IMG/VR virus record: IMGVR_UViG_3300030049_000021
Location: 1 to 54,025 of that record
Source: a virus
Length of the DNA stretch: 54,025 nt
Direction: 5' to 3' (one strand)
Program-made: the position numbers and the translations under genes
The notes under the pieces: generated by a model
The model's input: only the letters and a program-made list of their open reading frames with translations
The model's database searches: none
Told to the model about the DNA's origin: nothing
Shown: piece after piece, positions 25,010 to 31,490 of the stretch
Position numbering within the stretch: position 1 is the stretch's first letter
Layout of the letters: the number at the start of each line of letters is the position of its first letter

Positions 25010-25471
25010 TTAAGGGCTCGCGACGGCGGATAAGCATGCTTTAGATTTGCTTTTTGACTCGGTGCGTACAATATTTCGGTAGGCTTGAGCGGTCTTTACT
25101 GGTATGCCAAACTCTGCAGCGACTAGGGCTATCTTCTCTGTGCCGTAAAGCATGCTTTTTGTTGGCTCTTCACGGTACCAGCCTTTGATACGTTTGATCC
25201 TCTTTGGTTTATCTGGTGACTTCCTTTTAGCGTCGTTTATAGCGATACTAGCGGTGATCTTATGCTGTTGATTATCGCGATACCATGCGTCAACCCGGGC
25301 CTTTTCGCATCCCTTGCACTCGCCTTTGTACACCCAGTAAGCTGCCCTAGATCGGCGGCGGCCGAACTGATCTAGCATCTTTATGTCACCGCACTTGATA
25401 CACGGTTTTTCGCTCTGTGTGGCTGCAACGGTAATGTCGAACCCCTCGGGAGTAAGTGGATCTCGATTCAT
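25010..25471 (-). CDS. Zinc-ribbon DNA-binding protein with C-terminal HTH-like segment
   Basis: 153 residues. N-terminal C-x2-C (CIKCGDIKMLDQFGRR) and CKGCEKARVDAWYRDN form the zinc finger seen in many phage HNH-related proteins, but no HNH catalytic motif is visible. The C-terminus (EKIALVAAEFGIPVKTAQAYRNIV) looks like a helix-turn-helix. Likely a DNA-binding protein. ATGA overlap with the gene upstream. Confidence 0.7.
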   Translation of the reverse strand: MNRDPLTPEGFDITVAATQSEKPCIKCGDIKMLDQFGRRRSRAAYWVYKGECKGCEKARVDAWYRDNQQHKITASIAINDAKRKSPDKPKRIKRIKGWYREEPTKSMLYGTEKIALVAAEFGIPVKTAQAYRNIVRTESKSKSKACLSAVASP

Positions 25472-25791
25472 GCGGCCACTTGGCAGCCGACGGGACCTTG
25501 GCAGACTGGGTAGCCTTCCTCATTGATTCGGCTGATCTCAGCGCGGACGATGTAAACGCAGCCATCGATAATCTCAGCGATGGCGCTGGCTTCGGCGAGG
25601 TTAGCTGTGAGGCTGATTTCCTCCATTGTTGGGTGAGCGAGCAGTGCGTCCTCTTCAATCCAATCTCCCCATTTGGCTAACCAGTTCTCTTGAGCCTGCT
25701 CGATCGAAATAACCTCGGAGTTAATCAGATCACCGAGAGTTCGAATCTCGGTCAATCCTTTTGGGCCTGCGTGGTAGTAAGTCGTGCTCAT
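25468..25791 (-). CDS. Hypothetical protein
   Basis: 107 residues starting MSTTYYHAGPKGLTEIRTLG. The 'YYHAG' start recalls small proteins of ADP-ribosyltransferase-like folds, but too little is visible to assign one. No ribosome site; a TATCAT box lies six bases before ATG. Confidence 0.65.
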   Translation of the reverse strand: MSTTYYHAGPKGLTEIRTLGDLINSEVISIEQAQENWLAKWGDWIEEDALLAHPTMEEISLTANLAEASAIAEIIDGCVYIVRAEISRINEEGYPVCQGPVGCQVAA

Positions 25792-25797
25792 GGATCT

Positions 25798-25803
25798 ATG
25801 ATA
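25798..25803 (-). promoter_or_regulatory. -10 box of a leaderless promoter
   Basis: On the minus strand TATCAT precedes ATG 25791 by six bases. The upstream region is AT-rich. Confidence 0.5.
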
Positions 25804-25846
25804 CTACAATATTTCAACCCACAACTATTGTTAGAGTTTTATGCAC

Positions 25847-25873
25847 AAAAAAGGCCCCTCGAATAGAGGGGCC
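25847..25873 (-). terminator. Intrinsic terminator of the 26357-25919 unit
   Basis: Read on the minus strand: GGCCCCTC stem, five-base loop, GAGGGGCC, then six T residues. It isolates the unit upstream from the 25791 gene. Confidence 0.9.
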
Positions 25874-25918
25874 TAGATGGGTTAGTCGGTTGGCTTTTGG
25901 CGGGAGTGGGTAGGGTGG

Positions 25919-26104
25919 CTAGTCGAGTGTATCACCGCCAAGATTCGCCCACATTGTTATACCCGTGATTGACAGATAGCGCTTCCCATTCTCAGAGGCA
26001 TCAAATTCTTGAATTGCATCTCGAGTCGGTTCGATTTTATCGAATTGTTTCTGAGCCCATCGGGCGTCGTTCGCATTTGTTGTTAGTTCGGTTTGAGTGG
26101 GCAT
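25919..26104 (-). CDS. Small hypothetical protein
   Basis: 61 residues, acidic and helical (DARWAQKQFDKIEPTRDAIQEFDA). GGAAGGATGAACACGAA lies upstream of ATG. Part of the unit driven by the operator promoter at 26391-26419. Confidence 0.6.
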   Translation of the reverse strand: MPTQTELTTNANDARWAQKQFDKIEPTRDAIQEFDASENGKRYLSITGITMWANLGGDTLD

Positions 26105-26153
26105 TTCGTGTTCATCCTTCCCAGATTAACGGCTCTGGGTGGCCGGTGGGTGC

Positions 26154-26357
26154 TTAGTTCTCAGCGTAGTAGGTGCAAAGATTTTCAAGCTCTGAAAACT
26201 CGTCGGCGGTCAAATCGCGAACTTGGCCGTCCGCCTCTTCGACATGGTATCTGATCGTTAGTCCGCTGTCTGCGTCGAGCCCGTTTGATGCGATTGCGAG
26301 ACCTTCAAGTCCGTCGTATGCACTTGTTTCGTCGTCGATTGTGAGTAAGTAGTTCAT
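26154..26357 (-). CDS. Small acidic hypothetical protein
   Basis: 67 residues, strongly acidic (DLTADEFSELENLCTYYAEN). AAGGATGAAACGA precedes ATG. First gene after the operator promoter; acidic small proteins of this kind can act as DNA mimics (speculation). Confidence 0.65.
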   Translation of the reverse strand: MNYLLTIDDETSAYDGLEGLAIASNGLDADSGLTIRYHVEEADGQVRDLTADEFSELENLCTYYAEN

Positions 26358-26390
26358 TTCGTTTCATCCTTCCCTTGCGGGTATGCATTC

Positions 26391-26419
26391 ATTATGCAGC
26401 CAAACATCATGCTTGGCAA
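26391..26419 (-). promoter_or_regulatory. Promoter with embedded palindromic operator, copy 1
   Basis: Minus strand: TTGCCA, 17 bases, CATAAT. The spacer region holds the near-palindrome CCAAGCATGATGTTTGG (26400-26416; one mismatch). A nearly identical element lies at 27218-27246. A dimeric repressor bound there would block RNA polymerase directly. Confidence 0.8.
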
Positions 26420-26431
26420 TACTTTCTAAGA

Positions 26432-26659
26432 TTATTTCGACTTTTTATCGTGATCGAACCTGCGATCGTCGGCACCTGGCGCAAGCGGACGGCCACGGGC
26501 TGGAATCACGCGCTTGGCGGGGAAGCCCTCGATGCATATCCGCAGAGATTCTCTGATAATGTCGGTGATCGAAACACCGGAACCCTCCGCCACCTGAGCG
26601 ATTGCGGAGAGCTCGCCCTCAGACCAGTAGATCGTGGTGGATGGGCCGTTTTTTTTCAT
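26432..26659 (-). CDS. Ribbon-helix-helix (CopG-like) protein
   Basis: 75 residues from ATG 26659 (ATGA overlap). PSTTIYWSEGELSAIAQVAEGSGVSITDIIRESLRICIEG has the beta strand and two helices of an RHH DNA-binding fold, followed by a basic, Pro-rich tail. It lies in the transcription unit started by one copy of the palindromic operator and just upstream of the other, so it is the natural candidate for the repressor of both (inference). Confidence 0.75.
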   Translation of the reverse strand: MKKNGPSTTIYWSEGELSAIAQVAEGSGVSITDIIRESLRICIEGFPAKRVIPARGRPLAPGADDRRFDHDKKSK

Positions 26660-27006
26660 GCCAGCACGCTCTGAAAGAATTCGATAGCGGCAGTCGATCC
26701 AACAGAGCAGCACAGCGTGCTTGGGAGGTGGACGTACACACGGTTGTTACCAGCCGTGAATTCGATTTGCGCTGATACCATTGGTGCGGTTAGATATGTC
26801 CTCGGGTCGAACGGAATAATCTTGGTCGCGTAAAGCGTTGCGGTGATCGTCGCGGGTTCGCTTTGGTCTGGGCGTGGGGCAAGCGCAATACTGTCGGCGC
26901 TCAATTCGAGCCTTACACCCTCAATAGCTGGAAGGCTTTGAGTGAAGATTGATTTGATGCCAGCCAATACAAGGGTGTCGATTTCAGTTGCGGTGAGTGT
27001 TTTCAT
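26656..27006 (-). CDS. Hypothetical protein
   Basis: 116 residues, alpha/beta, beginning MKTLTATEIDTLVLAGIKSIF. AAGGACAAAACGAA precedes ATG. No family recognised. Confidence 0.65.
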   Translation of the reverse strand: MKTLTATEIDTLVLAGIKSIFTQSLPAIEGVRLELSADSIALAPRPDQSEPATITATLYATKIIPFDPRTYLTAPMVSAQIEFTAGNNRVYVHLPSTLCCSVGSTAAIEFFQSVLA

Positions 27007-27039
27007 TTCGTTTTGTCCTTGTTTTCAGATCGTAGCTGT

Positions 27040-27210
27040 TCAGTTCCATCCTTTCGGTGCGAGTGGGTCTGCTTGTCTTTCAGCTAACGGGCGGTAGTCG
27101 CCAACGAATCCAGCGGCGTCGATTGAGCATCCTGGAATCGTGAATCCAACCTCTTCCGTTGCCTTAACCATCGTTACCAGTTCTTCGTCGATTGCCTTAA
27201 GTGTATTCAT
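27040..27210 (-). CDS. Small hypothetical protein, leaderless start
   Basis: 56 residues: MNTLKAIDEELVTMVKATEE at the start, ending APKGWN. Its ATG lies seven bases after the CATAAT box of the operator promoter, so the mRNA probably begins at the start codon. No family recognised. Confidence 0.6.
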   Translation of the reverse strand: MNTLKAIDEELVTMVKATEEVGFTIPGCSIDAAGFVGDYRPLAERQADPLAPKGWN

Positions 27211-27217
27211 GTCTCAT

Positions 27218-27246
27218 ATTATGCAGCCAAACATCATGTTTGGCAA
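27218..27246 (-). promoter_or_regulatory. Promoter with embedded palindromic operator, copy 2
   Basis: Minus strand: TTGCCA (27241-27246), 17 bases, CATAAT (27218-27223). The operator CCAAACATGATGTTTGG (27227-27243) is a perfect 8+1+8 inverted repeat. It overlaps the -35 and spacer. Confidence 0.85.
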
Positions 27247-27266
27247 CTAAAAGCGAGAAAATATGC

Positions 27267-27298
27267 AAAAAAAGTCCCCGGCTATCAACCAGCCGGGG
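27267..27298 (-). terminator. Intrinsic terminator of the 28360-27311 unit
   Basis: Minus strand: CCCCGGCT stem, seven-base loop, AGCCGGGG, then AC and seven T residues. Confidence 0.9.
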
Positions 27299-27310
27299 AA
27301 TGCGTGGGCA

Positions 27311-27526
27311 TCAGTAGAGCGGCAGTTGCCGTATGTGAGCGACCGCCGATTGAATACGATCGTGAAACTCCAGACTGTTCAGGTTCGCGAGCGCGGCGGC
27401 CATGCCGTGTGTGGCGATTCGCGCCGCTTTAGCGATATCATCACGGTTTACGGTCACGATCTCGCTCGGATAAAGCCGATCTCCAAACGAGTCCAGCGCA
27501 TCGGTGTTTTCAAACGGCATTGTCAT
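27311..27526 (-). CDS. Small hypothetical protein
   Basis: 71 residues from ATG 27526, with GGAG nine bases upstream; the longer open frame overlaps the previous gene. MTMPFENTDALDSFGDRLYP... then a helical C-terminus. No family recognised. Confidence 0.6.
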   Translation of the reverse strand: MTMPFENTDALDSFGDRLYPSEIVTVNRDDIAKAARIATHGMAAALANLNSLEFHDRIQSAVAHIRQLPLY

Positions 27527-27527
27527 G

Positions 27528-27842
27528 TTATTTGACTCCAAAATACTTCTCAATCTCAGCGGTAAACCCGTGCTCATACAGCCATAGCCGGGCGTCGGAC
27601 GGGCTGAGCGCCAACAGTTTCGTACCGGCCACCTGCAAACCCTTTTCGTCGCGACTCGCGTAAGGCGTGAGGCTCCCGCCGACCCCAACGATAAACCAGT
27701 TGCCAAACATGGACCGATAAAGTTCTTCCGTGCGGTGGTGCAGCTCGCTCACCATCTGGCTGCTAGGGGCCTTTGCCGAGGCGATCATCTTTGTACCAGG
27801 TGCGTCCGTGTCGTATACGCTTTGTTCAATTTTTCGCCTCAT
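27528..27842 (-). CDS. Hypothetical protein
   Basis: 104 residues, alpha/beta (MVSELHHRTEELYRSMFGNWFIVGVGGS). No family recognised. ATGA overlap with the Cys-repeat gene. Confidence 0.65.
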   Translation of the reverse strand: MRRKIEQSVYDTDAPGTKMIASAKAPSSQMVSELHHRTEELYRSMFGNWFIVGVGGSLTPYASRDEKGLQVAGTKLLALSPSDARLWLYEHGFTAEIEKYFGVK

Positions 27843-28360
27843 TCGACTCCCGCTAGGCGCTTAATATCGGCCAACGCAACCTCGTTGGACTCATAAAATC
27901 GCACTGGCGAGATCGGATAGCCAGACGCTTTGTAAATCTGCATAGCGGCAAACTCCGTGGACGTCCGCTTTTCGAGCGCGTAGCCCGCTTCACCCGCCAA
28001 ATGTACGGCCCACCCAGCTCGGCAATGAGTCGTACCGCAGGTATGCCAGGTGGACATTTCCAACCCGACGGTTTGGATTGCATCGTAAATGGCCTTGTGA
28101 ATATTCGGGATTGAGGGTATTTCAGGTGGCTCGATAGGCCGAGGTGCCATACCGCTACAACGGCTACAACCGCTACAACCGCTACAATCGCTACAATCGC
28201 TACAACCGCGACAACGGCTACAACCGCGACAACCGCGACAACCAAGGAGACTCGCTAAAGCTCGCCTCGCGGCGTCCTCCGATCCAAAATAAGCGACCGA
28301 TGCGGTGTTACCGTTGGCGTCGGTTATGACACCATCTACAAATTCAAGTTGTGTTTCCAT
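27839..28360 (-). CDS. Cysteine-triplet repeat protein
   Basis: 173 residues. Residues about 40-70 consist of ten C-x-x triplets with x-x = RG, SR, SD or SG (for example CRGCRGCSRCRGCSDC). The C-terminal domain has MSTWHTCGTTHCRAGWAVHLAGEAGYALE and AAMQIYKASG, a pattern seen in phage proteins of unknown function. The Cys block could bind several metal ions or be crosslinked. The leaderless-type promoter TATGAT lies seven bases before ATG. It leads a three-gene unit. Confidence 0.7.
   Translation of the reverse strand: METQLEFVDGVITDANGNTASVAYFGSEDAARRALASLLGCRGCRGCSRCRGCSDCSDCSGCSGCSRCSGMAPRPIEPPEIPSIPNIHKAIYDAIQTVGLEMSTWHTCGTTHCRAGWAVHLAGEAGYALEKRTSTEFAAMQIYKASGYPISPVRFYESNEVALADIKRLAGVE
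28151..28242. repeat. 9-bp tandem repeat encoding Cys-x-x triplets
   Basis: About ten units of a degenerate 9-mer (plus strand CCGCTACAA and variants such as CGGCTACAA, TCGCTACAA, CCGCGACAA). The array can expand or contract by slippage without changing frame. Confidence 0.85.
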
Positions 28361-28367
28361 CTACCCA

Positions 28368-28373
28368 ATCATA
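28368..28373 (-). promoter_or_regulatory. -10 box of a leaderless promoter
   Basis: TATGAT on the minus strand, seven bases before ATG 28360; no ribosome site. Confidence 0.55.
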
Positions 28374-28428
28374 ACACACCCGACTATAAAAATGTTAAAC
28401 CGTCTATCTATTTTCGGCCAATGGCGAA

Positions 28429-28434
28429 TATAAT
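28429..28434 (+). promoter_or_regulatory. -10 box for rightward unit
   Basis: TATAAT consensus, nine bases before ATG 28444 (and directly before another ATG at 28435). The intergenic segment serves divergent transcription. Confidence 0.6.
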
Positions 28435-28443
28435 ATGGGAGTG

Positions 28444-28842
28444 ATGCCACAAACAGATTGCCGATACGAAGATTCATTTGCGGTCGTGAGTCTCACGCCT
28501 GAATGCGCACGAGAGGTTCGCGCACGGCGTAAGATCGCCGCCATTGCAATCATTCCCAAGAGGGTAAGCACAGCGGCCTACTACGAGTCAATGTTAGGCT
28601 TGGAATCTACGCTGGGCGCTTGTAGCAAAATCACGGAGGTGTATTACCAGCGCGGCGTTCAACGCGCTAAACAGCACCGTGAGCATTTGCGGGGTAGACC
28701 TTGGTGCGAGACTGAGATAACAAAGTCGGGTAGATATTGGACATGGGTGACGTACCGTGAGGGCTACGCGCTGGCATCAGGTTCAGCTAGATCACAAGTG
28801 CAAGCCGAAACCGATGCCCTGGAATCTATTCTATGGACTTAA
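28444..28842 (+). CDS. Hypothetical protein
   Basis: 132 residues from ATG 28444; ATG 28435 in the same frame touches the -10 box and is less likely. Basic and helical (ARRKIAAIAIIPKRVSTAAYYESMLG). No family recognised. Confidence 0.65.
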   Translation: MPQTDCRYEDSFAVVSLTPECAREVRARRKIAAIAIIPKRVSTAAYYESMLGLESTLGACSKITEVYYQRGVQRAKQHREHLRGRPWCETEITKSGRYWTWVTYREGYALASGSARSQVQAETDALESILWT

Positions 28843-28976
28843 CGACACATACCTCTGATGCCTTGAATCGACTCTACTGCGAAGCCGTAGCCACTGGCCG
28901 TTGGTCGCTCTGCGAGCGGATCGAATTGGAGTTCGTTCGTCGGTTGCGGGTGGCTGAGATCTTGAGGGAACTATGA
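28833..28976 (+). CDS. 47-residue hypothetical protein
   Basis: ATG lies inside the end of the previous gene and the stop forms ATGA with the next start. Helical, Arg-rich (CERIELEFVRRLRVAEILREL). Confidence 0.55.
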   Translation: MDLTTHTSDALNRLYCEAVATGRWSLCERIELEFVRRLRVAEILREL

Positions 28977-29182
28977 ACAAGAAACTGGCAGGAACGATAG
29001 GCGAGCAGCGGTTTACCGCGTTGATCACTGACCCGGACTCAGATGGAGATGTTATTTGGCAAATAGAATTTGACGAGATGTATGGCGAGATGGAGCCAAT
29101 CGAAGATTTCCAGGACTCAGCGGCGGCAGAAAAAGATCTTAGATCGGTACTCGAAAGGTTTGGGGCGAAAATCGACGAATAA
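28973..29182 (+). CDS. Small acidic hypothetical protein
   Basis: 69 residues, acidic, beginning MNKKLAGTIGEQRFTALITD. GAGGGAAC ribosome site. No family recognised. Confidence 0.65.
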   Translation: MNKKLAGTIGEQRFTALITDPDSDGDVIWQIEFDEMYGEMEPIEDFQDSAAAEKDLRSVLERFGAKIDE

Positions 29183-29196
29183 GGGCCAAAAAACGA

Positions 29197-29231
29197 AATA
29201 GTCCGCACCCTTGGGGAAGGGGCGGACTATT
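29197..29231 (+). terminator. Long hairpin after the 28444-29182 unit
   Basis: AATAGTCCGC pairs with GCGGACTATT, and inside it CCCTT pairs with AAGGG: about 15 bp with one bulge. No T run follows, so it may be a rho-dependent or processing signal rather than an intrinsic terminator. Confidence 0.5.
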
Positions 29232-29295
29232 CGCGGTGTCTGCTAATGAGGGTGATGGATTCCCAAACATCTTACACCAACTCCCGGTTTTGTGC

Positions 29296-29301
29296 TAGTG
29301 T
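29296..29301 (+). promoter_or_regulatory. Extended -10 box of a leaderless promoter
   Basis: TGC-TAGTGT, seven bases before ATG 29309; a possible -35 TTACAC lies 18 bases upstream. Confidence 0.5.
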
Positions 29302-29308
29302 TGGACCG

Positions 29309-29683
29309 ATGAAGAGATTACTTCTCGCCGCGTCCCTCACCATTTTCGCGCCCGTGGCCTACACTCAGTCGTTGCCAACGCTGACAGCTCCAGCTAACGC
29401 AACCCCGGCGATCTACTACGATGCACGACTGAAAGTCCCCGGCGCTGTCCTGATCTCGCGGCTCGACACCCTCAAAAAGCTGTCGCTGGATGTGCAGGCA
29501 ATCTACGGCGCTGAAAGCTCCGACACTCATTACCGATCGACGGTCGGACTTCTGGGCCTCGGGCTCACTCACACGTTCCCATTACTCTCGCACGTAACTG
29601 GGACATTTGGCGTTGCCGTGACAGTCACGAGCGGCCAGCAGCCGAGCGGCGGGGCTATCGCTTGTCTGGGGTGGAAGTTCTAG
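29309..29683 (+). CDS. Secreted protein with Sec signal peptide
   Basis: 124 residues from ATG 29309. MKRLLLAASLTIFAPVAYTQ is a textbook signal peptide with cleavage near AYTQ. The mature part has alternating beta strands (VGLLGLGLTHTFPLLSHVTGTFGVAVTV) and ends in aromatic Phe (GWKF), as outer-membrane barrel proteins do. A phage-encoded envelope protein suggests superinfection exclusion or lysogenic-conversion-type surface change (inference). Confidence 0.7.
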   Translation: MKRLLLAASLTIFAPVAYTQSLPTLTAPANATPAIYYDARLKVPGAVLISRLDTLKKLSLDVQAIYGAESSDTHYRSTVGLLGLGLTHTFPLLSHVTGTFGVAVTVTSGQQPSGGAIACLGWKF

Positions 29684-29693
29684 TTCGGGCCTG

Positions 29694-29702
29694 TGATATA
29701 AT
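29694..29702 (+). promoter_or_regulatory. Extended -10 promoter of the large RNA
   Basis: TGA-TATAAT extended -10, immediately before the structured non-coding segment. No matching -35 is obvious. Confidence 0.6.
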
Positions 29703-29708
29703 AACCCC

Positions 29709-30319
29709 GTCCCTTCAGGTCGGTGTTCATCGGGCGGTTGTGAGTGGCCGCCCAGTCCTTCGGCTTGGAACGGAAAGGACTATAACAATTTAACCTTTTC
29801 TAAATTACACCAATAGGTTTAAGGAGAGAAAGGCGGAACCGATCACGTAATAGATGGTGAAATAGGTAATAAGCGTGGCCTCTGAAATAAAGTGGTCTGG
29901 CGGGAAGGAAAGACTCCACATTGTTCGTAAAAACAACAGGCCGGTAGGCGATCCGAAAATGGATCATATGCCGAACCGGCCAACAATTTGAACCGAAAGG
30001 TTCGTTAGAGCTGCTAGGGTCGCTCCCTAGATGATGTTGGAGACACGGGGGAAACAACAAAGAATAGGCGAAAGCTAAAGCCCGACCAATTTTGGCCCGC
30101 GAGTTTTATTCACACGCTTGATGAGCGGGCCGATATCCTTCACGTGGAGCGTGTTTGGCTTAATGGCCGATTTACGAGACTCACGATCCAGCCTTTAACC
30201 CCCACGAATTCGAGGGGTTTAATCCGGGTTAAACTAACCGCATCGTTGATGCTGCTTAGTCGGGAATCCTAGTTACTCGAAACTCACTAGAAAGGTCTTT
30301 TTTTGAGTAGCTTTCTAGT
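29709..30319 (+). ncRNA. Large ornate structured RNA candidate (GOLLD/ROOL-like setting)
   Basis: About 610 bases with no credible ORF and many perfect or near-perfect stems. Examples: GGGCGG/CCGCCC (about 29731-29752); AGTCC/GGACT around it; a three-part stem GGCCGGT...ACCGGCC enclosing GGC/GCC and GATCC/GGATC (about 29939-29981); GAACC-GAAA-GGTTC tetraloop hairpin (about 29991-30004); CTAGGG/CCCTAG (about 30014-30030); GGCCCGC/GCGGGCC (about 30094-30137); TAACCCC/GGGGTTTA (about 30197-30220); and ACTAGAAAG/CTTTCTAGT (30286-30319). It has its own extended -10 promoter. Giant RNAs of the GOLLD and ROOL classes occur in phages beside tRNA clusters, as here. I cannot confirm which class, if any, it belongs to. 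Confidence 0.7.
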
Positions 30320-30339
30320 AGCCGTGTTAACCTAACCCC

Positions 30340-30918
30340 ATGCCAACCTACAAAGGTGCCGACACCACCGACCTTCTAACCGCCGACAATATCAGAGGCC
30401 TCGCGTTCATCGGCAAATACTGCGCTGACACCCCATCATTCCCGGACAAGCGATTAACCCACTCTGAGAAGGCGAGCCTCAAAGCCGCTGGTATCCCGTC
30501 GTTTTTTCTCTATGAGCGCGGCAACACCGCCGACTATTTCACCGGCGAGCAGGGTGCAGCCGATGCAGCGGCAACCGTCGCTTATTTCCAAGAGCTAGGC
30601 GTACCTGCGGGAATTCCGTGCTTTGCCTGCTACGACGATGATTTCAGCCCGTCGCAAATCATGGCGTATGCCCTTGCGTTTCACGATGAGATGAAAAGCT
30701 CGGGCTATCTCGCTGGTGCTTACGGTTCCGGACTCGTGCTAGGTGTGCTTCTGGCAGCGGGTATTATTCACTATTCGATGCTATCGAACGCTAAGGGGTG
30801 GCAGGGATACGACGATTTCCTAGGCAAGCAAGATATTCTGCAGCTCACTGGGTCTGCTAATGGGTTAAACTCAGATCCCGACGAGGCGACCAGCCTTGAT
30901 GGGTGGAGTTGGCTTTAG
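30340..30918 (+). CDS. Endolysin-like glycoside hydrolase (DUF1906 family)
   Basis: 192 residues. It starts MPTYKGADTTDLLTADNIRG and has FIGKYCADTP, LYERGNTADYFTGEQGAADA, GIPCFACYDDDF and AGAYGSGLVLG, which is the TIM-barrel pattern of DUF1906 (Rv2525c-like glycoside-hydrolase-like domain) used in phage endolysins and cell-wall enzymes. The acidic residues in CYDDDF and the Glu of LYERG are candidate catalytic groups. No signal peptide, so a holin would be needed. Small membrane proteins follow after the tRNA cluster. Confidence 0.85.
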   Translation: MPTYKGADTTDLLTADNIRGLAFIGKYCADTPSFPDKRLTHSEKASLKAAGIPSFFLYERGNTADYFTGEQGAADAAATVAYFQELGVPAGIPCFACYDDDFSPSQIMAYALAFHDEMKSSGYLAGAYGSGLVLGVLLAAGIIHYSMLSNAKGWQGYDDFLGKQDILQLTGSANGLNSDPDEATSLDGWSWL

Positions 30919-30947
30919 GGAGCCGAGGTGATAAGATAACCCAAAAC

Positions 30948-31022
30948 GGACGGTTCGCCTAGTGGTATGGCCCTAGAATTTGGATCTAGTACGCGGGTGT
31001 TCGATTCACTCACCGTCTGCCA
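30948..31022 (+). tRNA. tRNA-Gln (UUG)
   Basis: Acceptor GGACGGT/ACCGTCT (one G-U), D stem GCC/GGC, anticodon stem CTAGA/TCTAG with loop ATTTGGA, T loop TTCGATT, encoded CCA. Confidence 0.93.
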
Positions 31023-31042
31023 ACTTTCGGTATCATTCACGT

Positions 31043-31120
31043 GCGGTCGTGGCTCAGTGGTATACAGCGCTGGTCTCCAAAACCAGTATTTCGCGCGTTC
31101 GAATCGCGCCGACCGTGCCA
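31043..31120 (+). tRNA. tRNA-Trp (CCA)
   Basis: Acceptor GCGGTCG/CGACCGT, anticodon stem CTGGT/ACCAG with loop CTCCAAA, T loop TTCGAAT, encoded CCA. Confidence 0.93.
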
Positions 31121-31208
31121 ACCTTTAGGGTATAGTCAAGCCCTCATGTTGCAAAACCTGAACCACTCGTATTTATCATCCTCGTACCTCAGTTATTGAC
31201 AACTGACG

Positions 31209-31299
31209 GGAAGGGTGGCAGAGTGATTTATTGCCTTAGTCTTGAAAACTAATAGTCGGTATGACCGACACCAGGGTTTGAATCCCTGTCCTTCCTCCA
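31209..31299 (+). tRNA. tRNA-Ser (UGA)
   Basis: Acceptor GGAAGGG/TCCTTCC, anticodon stem TTAGT/ACTAA with loop CTTGAAA, long variable arm GTCGG/CCGAC, encoded CCA. Confidence 0.93.
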
Positions 31300-31311
31300 A
31301 CTTTATTTCTT

Positions 31312-31397
31312 GCTAGGTTGGCCGAGTGGACGATGGCAGATGCCTGTAAAGCAGATCCGTAAAAAGCACGTAGGTTCGAATCCTACACCTAGCACCA
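31312..31397 (+). tRNA. tRNA-Tyr (GUA), imperfect anticodon stem
   Basis: Acceptor GCTAGGT/ACCTAGC, D stem GCC/GGC, anticodon loop CTGTAAA, T arm GTAGG/CCTAC, encoded CCA. The anticodon stem is weak: GATGC opposite GCAGA pairs at only three positions, or needs a two-base bulge. The region after it (GATCCGTAAAAAGCAC) would be the class II variable arm expected of bacterial tRNA-Tyr. Possibly degenerate. Confidence 0.8.
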
Positions 31398-31407
31398 ACT
31401 ACATTTC

Positions 31408-31485
31408 GGGTCACTGGTGCAACTGGTAGACGCAAAAGGCTTAAACCCTTTCCAAGTCTGAGTTCGAATCTCAGGTGACCCACCA
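31408..31485 (+). tRNA. tRNA-Leu (UAA) with short variable loop
   Basis: Acceptor GGGTCAC/GTGACCC, anticodon stem AAAGG/CCTTT with loop CTTAAAC, T arm CTGAG/CTCAG, encoded CCA. Only six bases (CCAAGT) separate anticodon and T stems, whereas bacterial tRNA-Leu normally has a long variable arm. Confidence 0.88.
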
Positions 31486-31490
31486 CATAT

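Noticed and set aside
24845-25033. Plus-strand ORF of 62 codons in the origin region
   Set aside because: No ribosome site, Arg/Ala composition reflects CG-alternating tracts, and it overlaps the end of a better minus-strand gene.
24781-25071. Minus-strand ORF of 96 codons in the origin region
   Set aside because: Low-complexity Arg/Ala composition, no ribosome site, and it would overlap the zinc-ribbon gene's end.
28144-28329. Plus-strand ORF rich in YNR triplets
   Set aside because: Shadow of the 9-bp repeat array in the Cys-repeat gene on the other strand.
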